NCBI GenBank assembly: GCA_900708905.1 | Contig: CAADRB010000026.1 | Coordinates: 2,560,120-2,624,119, forward strand | Length of the DNA: 64,000 nt | From: Hymenolepis diminuta | Taxonomy: Eukaryota; Platyhelminthes; Cestoda; Cyclophyllidea; Hymenolepididae | Direction: 5' to 3' | In this document: positions 38,780 to 49,000 of the stretch, in pieces | How the letters are laid out: each line of letters opens with the position of its first letter | How positions within the stretch are numbered: position 1 is the first letter of the stretch | Program-made: the position numbers and the translations under genes | The notes under the pieces: generated by a model | Told to the model about the DNA's origin: nothing | The model's database searches: none | The model's input: the letters and a program-made list of their open reading frames with translations, nothing else

Positions 38780-39740
38780 TGGTGACGGACCTACGTGTCC
38801 TTACCAATCTCAACATCATAAATCACCCTACCATGCCCTTTTTTGACAATCGCAGCTGTCCACTGGCGATCCAGTCGATAATCACGACCATAAACGGGAA
38901 TGTTAACAGCAAATCCGTTCTTTTTATTCTCCCTCTTCCCATCCGGTCGGGTTTTCTTTGGTAGCATCGCTTCATGCATCGTTCTCAACTTTCAACCCAT
39001 TAACACATCGGCCGGGGATTTCTCTCCTATCGCAGGGTACAGAATTGATCTGTATCCCACCAGGAAATTCTGTAGTACCTCTTTCATAGTTCCCTCTCCT
39101 TTCGCTTTTTTAATCCTCTCTTTAGTGTGTCGACGGATCTTTCTGTTTGTCCATTCGACTGCGGGTGGTATTGAGGGATTCTGATGTGTACGATCGATTG
39201 TTGCTCACAGAACTCCTTAAAATCGGCTGGCGTAAATTGTGTCCCATTGCCCGAAACTAGAGTCTTTGGCAATCCGTGTGTCGAGAAGATTCGATCCAGT
39301 GCTCCAATCGTTGTGCCACTTGTCACCACGGTTAGTGGTACTACTTCCGGCCATTTAGAATATGAGTCAACAACAACTAAATAGGTAATACCACTTACCG
39401 GACCAGCTAAATTGACATATAATCTGGTTCACGGGGTTTCCATTTGTGGACATAGTACAGGATCTTGGCGAATGGGGTTCTTTGCCGCCTATTGTGAGAC
39501 AACATCTTTCTCCGTTTCCTTTCGTATTCCACTCTGCTGATATCGGGGTGTTTCCAATCGACTCCGCCAGTATGTGTTGTACATCTCTTTCAAACGACAC
39601 GGATTCAATCACAGCTTCTTCGTTTTCTGCACGCTGATTTTCGATGAGACGAGACAGACCATCAACTTGGCCGAGATCCTCCGTTCTCCGATACTCTTCT
39701 TCTATTCTTGCATGTGGGCTGGTTACACTTTATACTTTCT
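38780..39740 (-). pseudogene. Gypsy integrase with RNase H tail, inactivated
   Basis: The remnant reads from EYRRTEDLGQVDGLSRL (about 39725-39675, the usual end of a Gypsy RNase H domain) into integrase. Recognisable integrase parts are YVNLAGPVSG, VVVDSYSKWPE, LVSGNGTQF and HPQSNGQTER. After these come PADVLMG, a stop where the family has a basic residue, KLRT and a C-terminal remnant to about 38785. The DDE triad is damaged. The first Asp (HVDFAGP in the family) is Asn at 39411-39413, the second (VSDNG) is Gly at 39249-39251, and the Glu is kept at 39141-39143. A frame change separates the RNase H tail from the core, and TAG replaces an expected Trp codon near 38788. It cannot encode an active enzyme. 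Confidence 0.88.
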
Positions 39741-39761
39741 GCTCGAGGACATTGAACATGT

Positions 39762-39989
39762 CTATCCAATCCAACTCGATGAGTTAATGTCTTGATCAGC
39801 CACATAACATACAGTTGCGACGCTTTTGCCTTTGAAGGTCGCCTCACATTTCGTCGCGCCCGACAGTTGCACTGCATCGCCTGAGGCACTAGATGCTTTA
39901 AAGGGAGCTTTATCTAGCTTGGGGAGACCAAGAGATTTCCACGCCTCAGCTGAAACTATGGTGATGTCTGATCCAGTGTCAACCTGCAA
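39762..39989 (-). pseudogene. Retropepsin-like aspartic protease of the Gypsy element
   Basis: The frame begins QVDTGSDITIVS, holding the DTG active-site motif of retroviral-type proteases, and continues through ASSASGDAVQLSG to SSWIGLDMF, the usual protease end (LLGLDWI in relatives). A stop follows at about 39737. Within about 40 nt the sequence changes to the last residues of RNase H, so the whole reverse transcriptase is absent. The DTG itself is intact. Confidence 0.85.
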
Positions 39990-40437
39990 CTCAATATGCC
40001 TTCCGTTAATGCAAAGGGTTACATAGCGACGCCTACTTACATTAACCTGCAGGGTGGTTAGTATGCCATGTGCTTGACGACGTTGGTTCTGAAATCGACC
40101 TCTCCTGTGGCTCTTATACGGTTGTAGCGGCTAAGGGATAACAGCAGATGAAGAAAAAGAACACCAAGGATTGTGTTAGACAGGATGTATTGAACAAAAT
40201 CGGTACAAAGTCTCAAAGGAAAGTAGCGGCTTGGAAGAGCAGCGGGCATGGCGTTTATTGAACAGTTAGTGTCGTAGTGTGTGTGAGTGTCCGGGAGCAT
40301 GGGTCTTTTTTATCGACGCTTTGAGTGAGGGCAGGCATAGAGATATGTATGCGTGTTTTGATTGGTCGGTACGATTGTGGTGGAAGGACAGGCCGGTGCA
40401 GGCAGGACCGATTGATAACTAAGCTGACTAAGCGATG

Positions 40438-40494
40438 NNNNNNNNNNNNNNNNNNNNNNNNNNNNNNNNNNNNNNNNNNNNNNNNNNNNNNNNN
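40438..40494. other. Assembly gap (57 N)
   Basis: Run of N inside the LTR element between the zinc knuckle and the protease. The real spacing and any lost frame here cannot be judged. Confidence 0.99.
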
Positions 40495-40635
40495 CAGTGG
40501 ATAACAGGAAAGGGTAAGAACTTACAGACATAATAATAGGACAAGATAGTTAAGTTTGATGAGGAATAGGGATAATATAGAAAAATATTTCGGTGAGAAG
40601 GGGTTCATCCTTCACGGTCAACGATGACTGCTCGG

Positions 40636-40735
40636 ACAGAATCCTTCCTTGTGTCCGTACGAATTGCCGTCCTGACACTGATGTTTGTAGAAAGGACAGT
40701 CTTTATAGGAAGTGAAAATCGCCGCAAAATTGGCC
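40636..40735 (-). pseudogene. Gag zinc-knuckle remnant with a lost cysteine
   Basis: The minus-strand frame contains KDCPFYKHQCQDGNSYGHK followed by EGFC. This fits the C-x2-C-x4-H-x4-C nucleocapsid knuckle of flatworm Gypsy elements, except that the second Cys is Gly. It lies just downstream of gag in a different frame and next to the N gap at 40438-40494. Confidence 0.7.
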
Positions 40736-40783
40736 CTTCGGTTTATTATTCTTCTGATAAATGTGCTGTCTCTGAGGATGCGG

Positions 40784-41494
40784 CTATTGGTTATTTCTGG
40801 GCGATCGGCTGATTTCAGGCTTCTTGATCTGATATGCTCGAGTTTCATTACTTTCCATCATATTCGAGTCGGCAATAAGGCTTCCAAAGTTAGTATATTC
40901 GTCTACCAGATGATGTAACGTAATATCTGGAGTTTTATCTGAAAGAGACAACAATTTTAGGCGAACTTCCGCATAACACGGCGAATGAAGACCCTGAATG
41001 AATACAAGGCACCTGAATTGATCCTCCTTTAGCAACCCATACGAGAATGCATTGCACATTCGATTCACAACGGCTGCATACTTATGAATATCTTCACCCT
41101 CGCTTATGGTCAAATTTAGACACTTAAAACGCCTATTGAAAAGTGAGATATTGTGGCCAAACACCTTCTCGCACTTTTCGATTGTCCCCTCAAATGTGAA
41201 ATCCTTCGGCGAAAGTGGTAGGAGATAAGCCAGACAGAGATTGTGGTCACTTTTGCTCAACTTCAGCAGCATGTTGATTCTCGTTTCGTTAAATAACCTT
41301 GCCATTCGATTTTCGTAAATGCCTCGATTGCGAGCATACCACGTCGTAAAAGTTTCACCTACAACGGGTTCATAATGGAACTCACCAACATTCTTAATGT
41401 AGTCTTCTTGGTCTTTATCAGGTTTCGATAGATTCATTTGTTCCATGATGCATCGTACAATGGCCGCAATTTTGGCAGTTTCGATTGAGTCCAT
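40784..41494 (-). CDS. Gag-like protein of the Gypsy element, open frame of 236 aa
   Basis: An ATG at 41494 opens a long frame typical of the capsid part of flatworm Gypsy elements. It begins MDSIETAKIAAI and includes VGETFTTWYARNRGIYE and ARLFNETRINMLLKLS; the latter matches the conserved capsid pattern in which a charged helix is followed by a Leu-rich helix. The start lies only 17 nt inside the LTR edge, so it overlaps a possible tRNA primer site (TGGTGCC from 41507). The frame is intact although the rest of the element is broken. Whether it is still expressed or is merely a less-damaged remnant cannot be told. Confidence 0.75.
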   Translation of the reverse strand: MDSIETAKIAAIVRCIMEQMNLSKPDKDQEDYIKNVGEFHYEPVVGETFTTWYARNRGIYENRMARLFNETRINMLLKLSKSDHNLCLAYLLPLSPKDFTFEGTIEKCEKVFGHNISLFNRRFKCLNLTISEGEDIHKYAAVVNRMCNAFSYGLLKEDQFRCLVFIQGLHSPCYAEVRLKLLSLSDKTPDITLHHLVDEYTNFGSLIADSNMMESNETRAYQIKKPEISRSPRNNQ

Positions 41495-41510
41495 CACTGT
41501 GGCACCACTT

Positions 41511-41640
41511 TGCTATAACGTAACCAACTAGGAATTCTGGTAGTAATCTCGGAGAGTCAGTAATTTAGAAAACTCAGTAATAGAGCAAATTAACACGGAA
41601 GCTAATAAGCCAGAGCTGATTACAAGAGTATAGCTAGAAG
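41511..41640 (-). repeat. 5' LTR of the Gypsy-type element (recognisable part)
   Basis: Direct repeat of 38285-38400, adjoining the gag frame. Immediately inside it, the minus strand reads AAG then TGGTGCCACAG, a plausible tRNA primer-binding site starting at 41507. Similarity to the other LTR fades beyond about 41640. Confidence 0.7.
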
Positions 41641-43018
41641 AGGAGCCAAGGGAAGGAAAGATACCTTAGTAGATATTAAATCTGTCAGCTAATTCACATG
41701 CCAATAGATTAACCAGCTTTAATTGTTTCAAATCGTTAGCTGATAGTTAGTGTTTGCTTTAATAATTTATTTGTTGGAACTGTGTTAATTCGAATAATTC
41801 TAAGAGCTTAGCGCTATAAGCTTTCAGATGTCATTGGAATGTTTCAAAATACAACAGTTCATTCAATTCATCCCACTCACATACTGGATGCAATTTGGTT
41901 GATGATAACGGAACGCCTTGAAAATTAAAATTTCTGAAACATAATATGATTGACTGATCTCATTGAATGATTCAATGTACATCAAAAATTTTTTCTGGGT
42001 CGCTATTTGTTAACTTTATAATCCCCATTTCCTAATGGCGTGCAGACAAACTTCTATTAAATTACACTTCCAAAAATTCTATTAGACCAAAATATTTGGT
42101 CTGATCAACTTGAGCAGTGGAGTAGAGCTATGTTGAATTTTTGTGTCTTGAATGTAAATTTGAAAATAATTGAACATTAAATTCTAATATGTTTGATGAT
42201 ACTGATTGACCAGTGGCTGTCGAAATGGTCATTACATGCGTGAAAGTGCCAAAAACCGCTAAAACAATTGAATTCAGAGGAAATGGAATATAATACATAA
42301 ACCAGATTACAAATCTAAATAATCATCTATAAAATTCTCAAAGACAAATATTAGATCACAAAACAGAAAGGTAATACGAGAAAAGTCGGTCCTGTTTAAT
42401 TAGGAATCTAACCTGCTCCATTATTTTGACTGTAATTGCTAATTAATGCAGATTAAAATAAACCATTAATATGATAGTTCTATTTTTTCTGAGTTTTCAT
42501 ATTCAATATCTGAAGGTAATATAGGTTATATATTTTCCAGTATGAAAATAGAAACAAGCAAATAGAAACGAAGGAAGCAACTATTTCTACTCAGTATTTA
42601 ACATTATAATTATTGTTAACCTGCCCGAATAATTGGAATTTCGTTATGATGGGTTCGATATATTACTAATAGAAGGGAAAAATGAAATTTTTATCGACTT
42701 GATCCGTTTTATATAATATCTTTCCCTTCTTCACTGTTTTTTCCATTATTTTTTAAGGTTAATGTTCTTTGAGGATTTTGATTGTTTACATATTTGATAA
42801 ATATTTAGTGATTCTGTTTTACAGCGACAAGTGTTAACTAGAAATACACATGATTTACGTCTTCCACATATTTCTCAACACATAAACTATGATTATGTTT
42901 ACCCTTTCCCGACGCATGGATGCATGCATAGAAATTTTAAGACATTCATGAAGATTGTGCTTTTGCTCAAGGTCATTGGTTTACAATTAACCTGCAGCAA
43001 ACGCACCGGGCGATTGTG
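41641..43018. other. Intergenic, LTR element to ALKBH4
   Basis: AT-rich sequence with no gene or clear repeat recognised. Confidence 0.55.
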
Positions 43019-44216
43019 ATGGCTGTAAGTTGTGGCTGTAAAGGTGTGCGTTTTTGCAAAATCTGTGAGGAATCTAAACTATGTAATAGAAATCTGCAGG
43101 TAATAATGGCGTGCCATTTTTATACTTCTAGGAATTCGGTGAAATTTTATGTTTGACCTACTGTGATAAATGTTCTCGATCGTATCTTAGTGACTGTCCA
43201 GAGAGCAAACGGTGTGAGAATCACAGCTATGGCTTTATATTGGACGGTGTAACGGTGCTAAGTAATTTTATCACTGAGGAAGAGGAGAATGATCTTTTAA
43301 ACAGAATCGAGGAATCTCTTTGGGTAGAATCTCAATCTGGAAGAAGGAAACAGGTATTCATTTCCCCAAAGTATCTGTGATAAACCATTTTCGCATTCTT
43401 GAAGGTTTCTTTTACTTATAGGACTATGGGGTTAAGGTGAATTTTAAGAAGAAGAGTGTTAAATTTAAGTACTTCACCGGTCTCCCCAACTACAGTCGCT
43501 ATTTAGTCGAACGCCTGCATAAACGAATGAGGACGAATGGCAAAACATTCAAGGACTTCTTTCCGGTTGAGCTCTGTAACTTGGAGTATCTGCCCGAGCG
43601 AGGCGCTGCAATTGTTCCTCATTTGGATGACAGCTGGTTATGGGGTGAACGCTTAGTTCTCCTCAACTTAGCCTCTGAAACCGAATTGACGTTCACCCTC
43701 CTTTCTAATAGTCCAGGTTACGATGAAGAATGGGCTAAGTATAAAATGTTTGCGGAGACGAATTTCGACTTCTCTCAGGTAACGTACTACTTATGTAGGC
43801 ATATTATTTATAAATTGTATGATTATAATCTTTTCCGAATTTTACAGGGAAATCTTCCCCCATCTATTGCAGTTCCGCTTCATCGTCGGAGCTTGCTCAT
43901 AATGACAGGAAAAGCACGATTCACGTGGTGCCACTCGATAAATCGTGAGGACATAACAGCTCGTCGACTGTCTCTAACAATGCGAGAACTAAGTAATGAA
44001 TATCTGCCACCTCATTCAATGATAAGGCAGTATGCCGTTTGTGCGGAAGATATTACTATTAATACTGATAATGTTGAGACAGAGACGTCTGAGATTACAG
44101 AAAGTCAGAGGATCGGTTTAGAATTAATCAAAATTGCATCCAATTTCTCCGGTACGAGTGTCGGTGATACAATGCGTATGACTGTACAAACACCAAATGA
44201 TAGTAAAGCAAATTGA
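43019..44216 (+). CDS. ALKBH4: ALKBH4-type Fe(II)/2-oxoglutarate dioxygenase, complete, 342 aa
   Basis: AlkB-family demethylase. In mammals ALKBH4 acts on methylated lysine of actin and on DNA/RNA marks; the role here is inferred from the family. Four exons (43019-43099, 43132-43353, 43422-43778, 43848-44216) sum to 1029 nt. The N-terminus CGCKGVRFCKIC matches the Cys-rich start of human ALKBH4. SQSGRRKQ then DYGVKVNF, LPERGAAIVPHLDDSWLWGERL in two parts, and RRSLLIMTGKARF follow in family order. Iron ligands are H168 and D170 (HLD) and H249 (CHSI). The 2-oxoglutarate-binding Arg lies in TARRLSLTMREL. An AATAAA at 44229-44234 lies only 13 nt past the stop. The frame choice at each junction is forced by homology. 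Confidence 0.95.
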
Positions 44217-44228
44217 ATATACATGTGC

Positions 44229-44234
44229 AATAAA
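44229..44234 (+). terminator. Poly(A) signal of ALKBH4
   Basis: A canonical AATAAA lies 12 nt after the stop codon. It implies a very short 3' UTR in the 242-nt gap shared with GOLT1. Confidence 0.55.
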
Positions 44235-44458
44235 GCAAAAGCAATAGGGGTATTTTTGTGTGTTTCAGGCAAAAACAGGAAGGAAAATGATTATTTATAG
44301 AATGGCTTGTGGTAATGTACAACCAAAGGAAAATTTTGATGAGGCCTCATGACTTTCATACCATAGACTTGGACTGCCCGCTTAGAGAAGCAGCAACCTA
44401 AAGTGATAGATGGTAGATTTGTAGACCAGCGTATTTCACTTTAAGGATACGGAAGCAT

Positions 44459-44979
44459 TTAGAAACATAAACGCACTCTATTTATCCCCGGAAGATATAA
44501 TATCCAGCCGATCACTGGGACGTTGTATAGGAATTGAATAGTCACTGGCATAAATCCACTAAAATAGAGGAATAAGGTAATTAGACTTTGAACATCGCGG
44601 GGGACTGCAGCATACCCAAAGAGACAGAACGACCCGTAGAGTTCAATAAGAGTGCCAATAAGCGGGAAACCAATAAGAACAACGATAATCCCTCCAAAAA
44701 AGAATGATGACCCCTTCAACTTGTGCTTTTGGAAGAAGAAGCGCATAACGCGATCTGCTCCAATGAATAAACCCAAACCAAATACAAAAAGGATCTATTT
44801 GAGGGAATCAAATTAGAAACGGGGACTTACATTTCCCAAAGCAAGTAATCCAGCATCAAAAAAAAGTAATATCCCGAGGCCAAAGAAAGCGATCCCCAAA
44901 GTCATAAGTGCCAAGCCAATTTCTGCAAAAGATCATTAATAAATTTAAACTTGCTTTGTATATCTGTTAGATTCAACAT
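44459..44979 (-). CDS. GOLT1B: GOLT1 (Got1), Golgi vesicle transport protein, complete, 131 aa
   Basis: Small four-pass membrane protein involved in ER-Golgi and endosome-Golgi vesicle fusion. Exons: 44979-44955, 44922-44831, 44794-44616 and 44558-44459, total 396 nt. The N-terminus MLNLTDIQKIGLALMTLG aligns with human GOLT1B from residue 1. FFFQKHKLKGSSFFFGG and VLIGFPLIGTLIELYG are near identical to the family. Intron 1 (44954-44923, 32 nt) has a GC-AG boundary, since it starts GCAAGT; reading through or using any GT breaks the strong match. The last intron (44615-44559) is in frame without a stop if left in, which would add about 19 residues; the family length supports removal. The gene is convergent with ALKBH4. 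Confidence 0.94.
44923..44954 (-). other. GC-AG intron in GOLT1
   Basis: The 32-nt intron begins GCAAGT and ends TTTTGCAG on the minus strand. Exon 1 ends CAAA and exon 2 begins AAATTGGC, restoring QKIG as in all GOLT1 proteins. No GT donor fits the frame. Confidence 0.85.
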
Positions 44980-46041
44980 TGCGTGGTATGGAAGATAAAA
45001 TATTTGAAACCTAAAATGTTATAAATAGTGCATGTGAATAAATATGTCTCTGATATTTTCGAGCAGTAAAATGCAAGTGTATTCTTGTAATCGTACCTCC
45101 AAGTATAATGAAAGATCAAATAGAAAAAATCTAAGACCCAACCTGCTCGTAACAACTCACAACCTGGCTAGAAGTGCTATCTCCAGTCGCCAAAATCAAC
45201 AGACGACCTAGACCCAAAACACTAATTGGCTGTTTATGTATGGTTTATTTTATTCACTAAAATTATTCGACTTAAAAATGGGCTGCTTCATGTTCTTAAG
45301 TAAGCACATCAAGATCATTTTATGCATAATTTAATTTTAAACTATCCTTAGCATCTCAAAAATGTCTATACAATAGATCATTTAAAATAATTTAGCATAT
45401 ACTTGAGCTGACCTTATTGTCATTAAGACATTCGTTTACTATTCCTGTATAAATGTTGATCGCAAATGAGGTATTCCGACATGAGCTGTTTCTTCGTCTT
45501 TCTTAAGAAATCCTGTTAATGGGAAGATAAACTCTCGGTATCTTCTATTTCGCAAATACTGGCGTTGTGAGAGCATTAGTTAACGTTATTTAAGTTATCA
45601 TACTATCGATTCCAACTACATATTGTCCGATTTCTCAAGTCAGATCATTTTTTTCCGCTTTAAATGTTATATGCATAAATAACAAGCAGCCTTTCTGTAT
45701 CTGGATAAAATCGACATTTCTTTGCAATGGTAATTAAAAAATTTCAATACAGTCTGTTTTATTTCTACGTTCTTAAAAATAAAGCTTCTATGACAACCGT
45801 CTTTTTAGTGCCCACATATTTATGAATCATAATGATACCCTATTTTTCAAAACAACGAATAATACCCATGAAATGATGCCAATCACAACATTAAATTAAA
45901 ATTATTAATAAAAATCTTAGATAACTTAGTATTGTCTTGGAGCTTGTTTTTAGCAATTGTATTCATTCGAGAGTGATGTATGCTTACGATTTAACCTTGA
46001 ATATTATTTTACGTTAATCCATTGGATAATTTATTGGCGAA
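44980..46041. other. Divergent intergenic region, GOLT1 / INTS13
   Basis: About 1.06 kb between two start codons on opposite strands, so it should hold both promoters. No TATA box or other motif stands out clearly from the AT-rich background. Confidence 0.6.
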
Positions 46042-49000
46042 ATGCAACCCAAAGACACTTATAAAACAGTATTTGTAATGCTAAAGACTCAAAATATGCA
46101 TAAACCATTTGAAAACGCCTATAAGTTTGAGAAGGGTCCGATTCGTCGAAGTGCACTCGCTTTTGATAGTGTTGTCGTTCGACGAAATCTTTGGTCATTC
46201 GCAATTGAGGCCGTTTTGGAGTATTGTCGAGTCAATTTTGACATCTTTGGTCAATCAAAACCAGTTAGTTGCTTATTTATAGTCACTAATGAGCAAATTT
46301 ACAGATATCTCTTATATCTGTCGATTTTGAAGAAAAGATTCTCTCCCTATGGTACGAGTCAGATCAATCCCTGAAATCCATCTGGGAAGCTTTTACCTCA
46401 ATAAGCACTTCCACGACGTCTGTGGATCTGGACTATCCAGGCATGCCGGGTTTGTTTTCATGTAAAAATACCCTTCATATGCCAACTCCACATCAAATCA
46501 CTCAAAGTGAACCGAAGAATCTTGGTCGTGTCATAGTTATTGGCTCGGACATTGAACCCAAACTTAAAGACTGGCTTGTTCATCTTGAAGAAGCTCTTAA
46601 GGCACCACCAACTGAATCGAGGTAAAATAATCTTTGTTGCTCGTCTAATTTTTTTCTCAATAGTTATTTGCCAATCCATGGTTCCGAATGGATCTTCATT
46701 GACATCATTACTAATCCTGCTCCGCAAAAAGTTGAACTTGATAAGGTTAGCTTAGTCCTTTGCAAATTTCAGAAAATGATGGCTTTTAATGTTTAGAGTG
46801 AAGGGAGATACTTTTGTTTCAATTTTGATTGATCACCTTAACTGCCTCACTACCAACAGTTTTCTTGCTCACACTGCGGTGGAGTATGACTTGGTTTACA
46901 CCAAGATTATTATCATTACTCATTGTAAGGCAAACATATCTAAAGTTTTAATCTAAGTCCACTTTTGCATTCATTATGGTGATCACTATTTACTTATATA
47001 TATGCGGTATCATCTCCATATTTCGAATTTTATTTGGTTTATACGTTTTAAATATCACATTTCTTCTTTAATGAGCTCCGCAGTGTTAAATCATGCGAGA
47101 CGTTAAGATCTTTCTACTTTCTCGTACTCTTTTACTATAAATTGAAGTGGTAAGATTTATTAAACACTTAGTCAGTGAGCACTGGACATCGTGGAAAACG
47201 AGTTTCTCACTAACCTAGCGACGGTTCATTAAATTTGAACTTTTGAACGTAGGATAATCATTAGGTAAATACAGTATTAACCGAATTCAAAAATCAAATA
47301 AAGTAGAACTCTTAATGCATTGATTTTATTCTCAGTATCTTTTCGATTCCCTCCCTTTTATCATTTATTAGACTCTACTCTTGCTTAATTTCAGTTCCTT
47401 TCCCACACAGAAAAAAATTGCAAATATTCTGCCTTGCCGTGGGTTATAATATGAAGTTTGTAAAGCTAGGTGGTCGGTTCAAAAATCTCGATGTTAGCAG
47501 GTAGCTAATACTAGCTAAGGTACTGATCTCGTTATCATTTTTTAAGATTCACTCCTTTGGAAATCATACGATTTCCTATCTTCGAGTGCCAATGTTGAGT
47601 GACAATTCCCTAGCACACGCTCTAATGCAGTTGGCTGAAAGGAATTTGAATTTGGCGAGCACAATGGTCCAGGACATTCCAATGAAAGAAGAGGCGAATT
47701 CGGGCTCCGTATCAACCATGTATGGGGTGGAGCTTCTGCATGAAGCCGAGGGTCATGCTTTCTTGCGTGATCGGGGCTTGGCGACTCGGCTGTATCTTCG
47801 AGAGGAGAATGATGAAACGAAGTTCCGGTCACCACCTTCAGGATTCTCAAAAACTCTGGGCATCAGTTGGTTGGCCCCACGTCCTATAGATAATCGTAAG
47901 TAGTATTAGTCTCTACTAATTCATTTATTAAAGATGCTTTCCGAAAAGCCCTTTTTACTATACTTATATGACTTAGTGAATTTCGGTTGTACTTTTTAAT
48001 GCTGTTGTTTAGATGCCTTTTGTTGTATCGGAATTCGGAAATTAGCTGTTTTATTGAAGTAAACCTGCAGTACCCTAATCAACCTCCTTCAGCTTATGAT
48101 ATTTGGGAGAAGTAGTTGTTTTCTTGCTAAACTTTTGGAATATTTATAGTTTAACGTAAATACTCATCTTGTGGTAGCAGGATATCACGTCTTACACTTG
48201 ACCAATTTCATATTAATATTACGTTGGGGTTTGATCAGTGACATACATGAGTGTCCGTACGCAATCGATAGGCACTATTATTTTAAATAACTATATATTA
48301 TACCTTATGTACATATGTATATATGAGGTTAAAATATTACTTTCTAAATAATGGTTGTAACGACCTAAATATGACTTATTGGCTAGTCTCAATTCTATTC
48401 ACCGTTTTTTTGTTATGGTTACCGTAGTAAAAGGGAACGGTTGTAGCGGATGTTATATGAATAAGCCTTTTTGCTACAGCTAGCTAATCTTCCTAAGGAG
48501 TCCGGATAGCATCTAGCAGATTCCTCTATTATAAATTTGCTTCCAAAATCAGCTAGGCTGTTCCTAAGGTAGAGAGAACCAGGACGGGGTGGAGTGGAGA
48601 GGGTTTATTGCTCCGTATCGATGAGATAGCAAGAATTTTATTTTATATGTGTGAATAGAGATAGTGACTGCTGATTGCCTGGAGGTCATTGGAGGCGAAC
48701 GCCACACGGTATAAGAAACTTAATTCCATCAAAGGTGGGTGTTTCCTAAAAACTTATTTTGAACCCCCCTGGTAACAAGCTTGCATTCCACTACCTTACT
48801 TTTGACCGGTTTAATTGAATATGATTGGTCATGTCGCTTACGAAACTGATGAGTACCGATCTCCACCTTTGCGGGCGTGCTCATTGATCTCTACGTCACT
48901 GGCGCACAGGTAAATCAGTTTTTTCCGTCGTACATTATAAGAAATTTTCCACTTAAGACCAACTGTAGATGGTTTTTAGTATTGAGATTTAAGATAACAT

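Larger units (their letters stand above)
38285..41640 (-). mobile_element. Degraded Ty3/Gypsy-type LTR retrotransposon, RT and most of RNase H deleted
   Basis: Read on the minus strand the order is LTR, gag, zinc knuckle, protease, end of RNase H, integrase, LTR. Two direct repeats of about 115-130 bp, starting TGCTATAACGTAACCAAC on the plus strand, flank the element at 38285-38400 and 41511-41640. By eye they are about 80-85% identical over the first 100 bp, so the insertion is old. The element spans only about 3.3 kb because the reverse transcriptase region is missing. Stops and frame changes break the coding parts, and a 57-N gap lies inside. The outer (high-coordinate) end of each LTR is not certain. 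Confidence 0.88.

Noticed and set aside
46790..46920. Extra INTS13 exon after TTTAG near 46797
   Set aside because: In the required phase it runs into a stop after about 11 codons.
48845..48870. CTGATGAG, as in a hammerhead ribozyme core
   Set aside because: No GAAA at the right distance and no stem II or III could be found.
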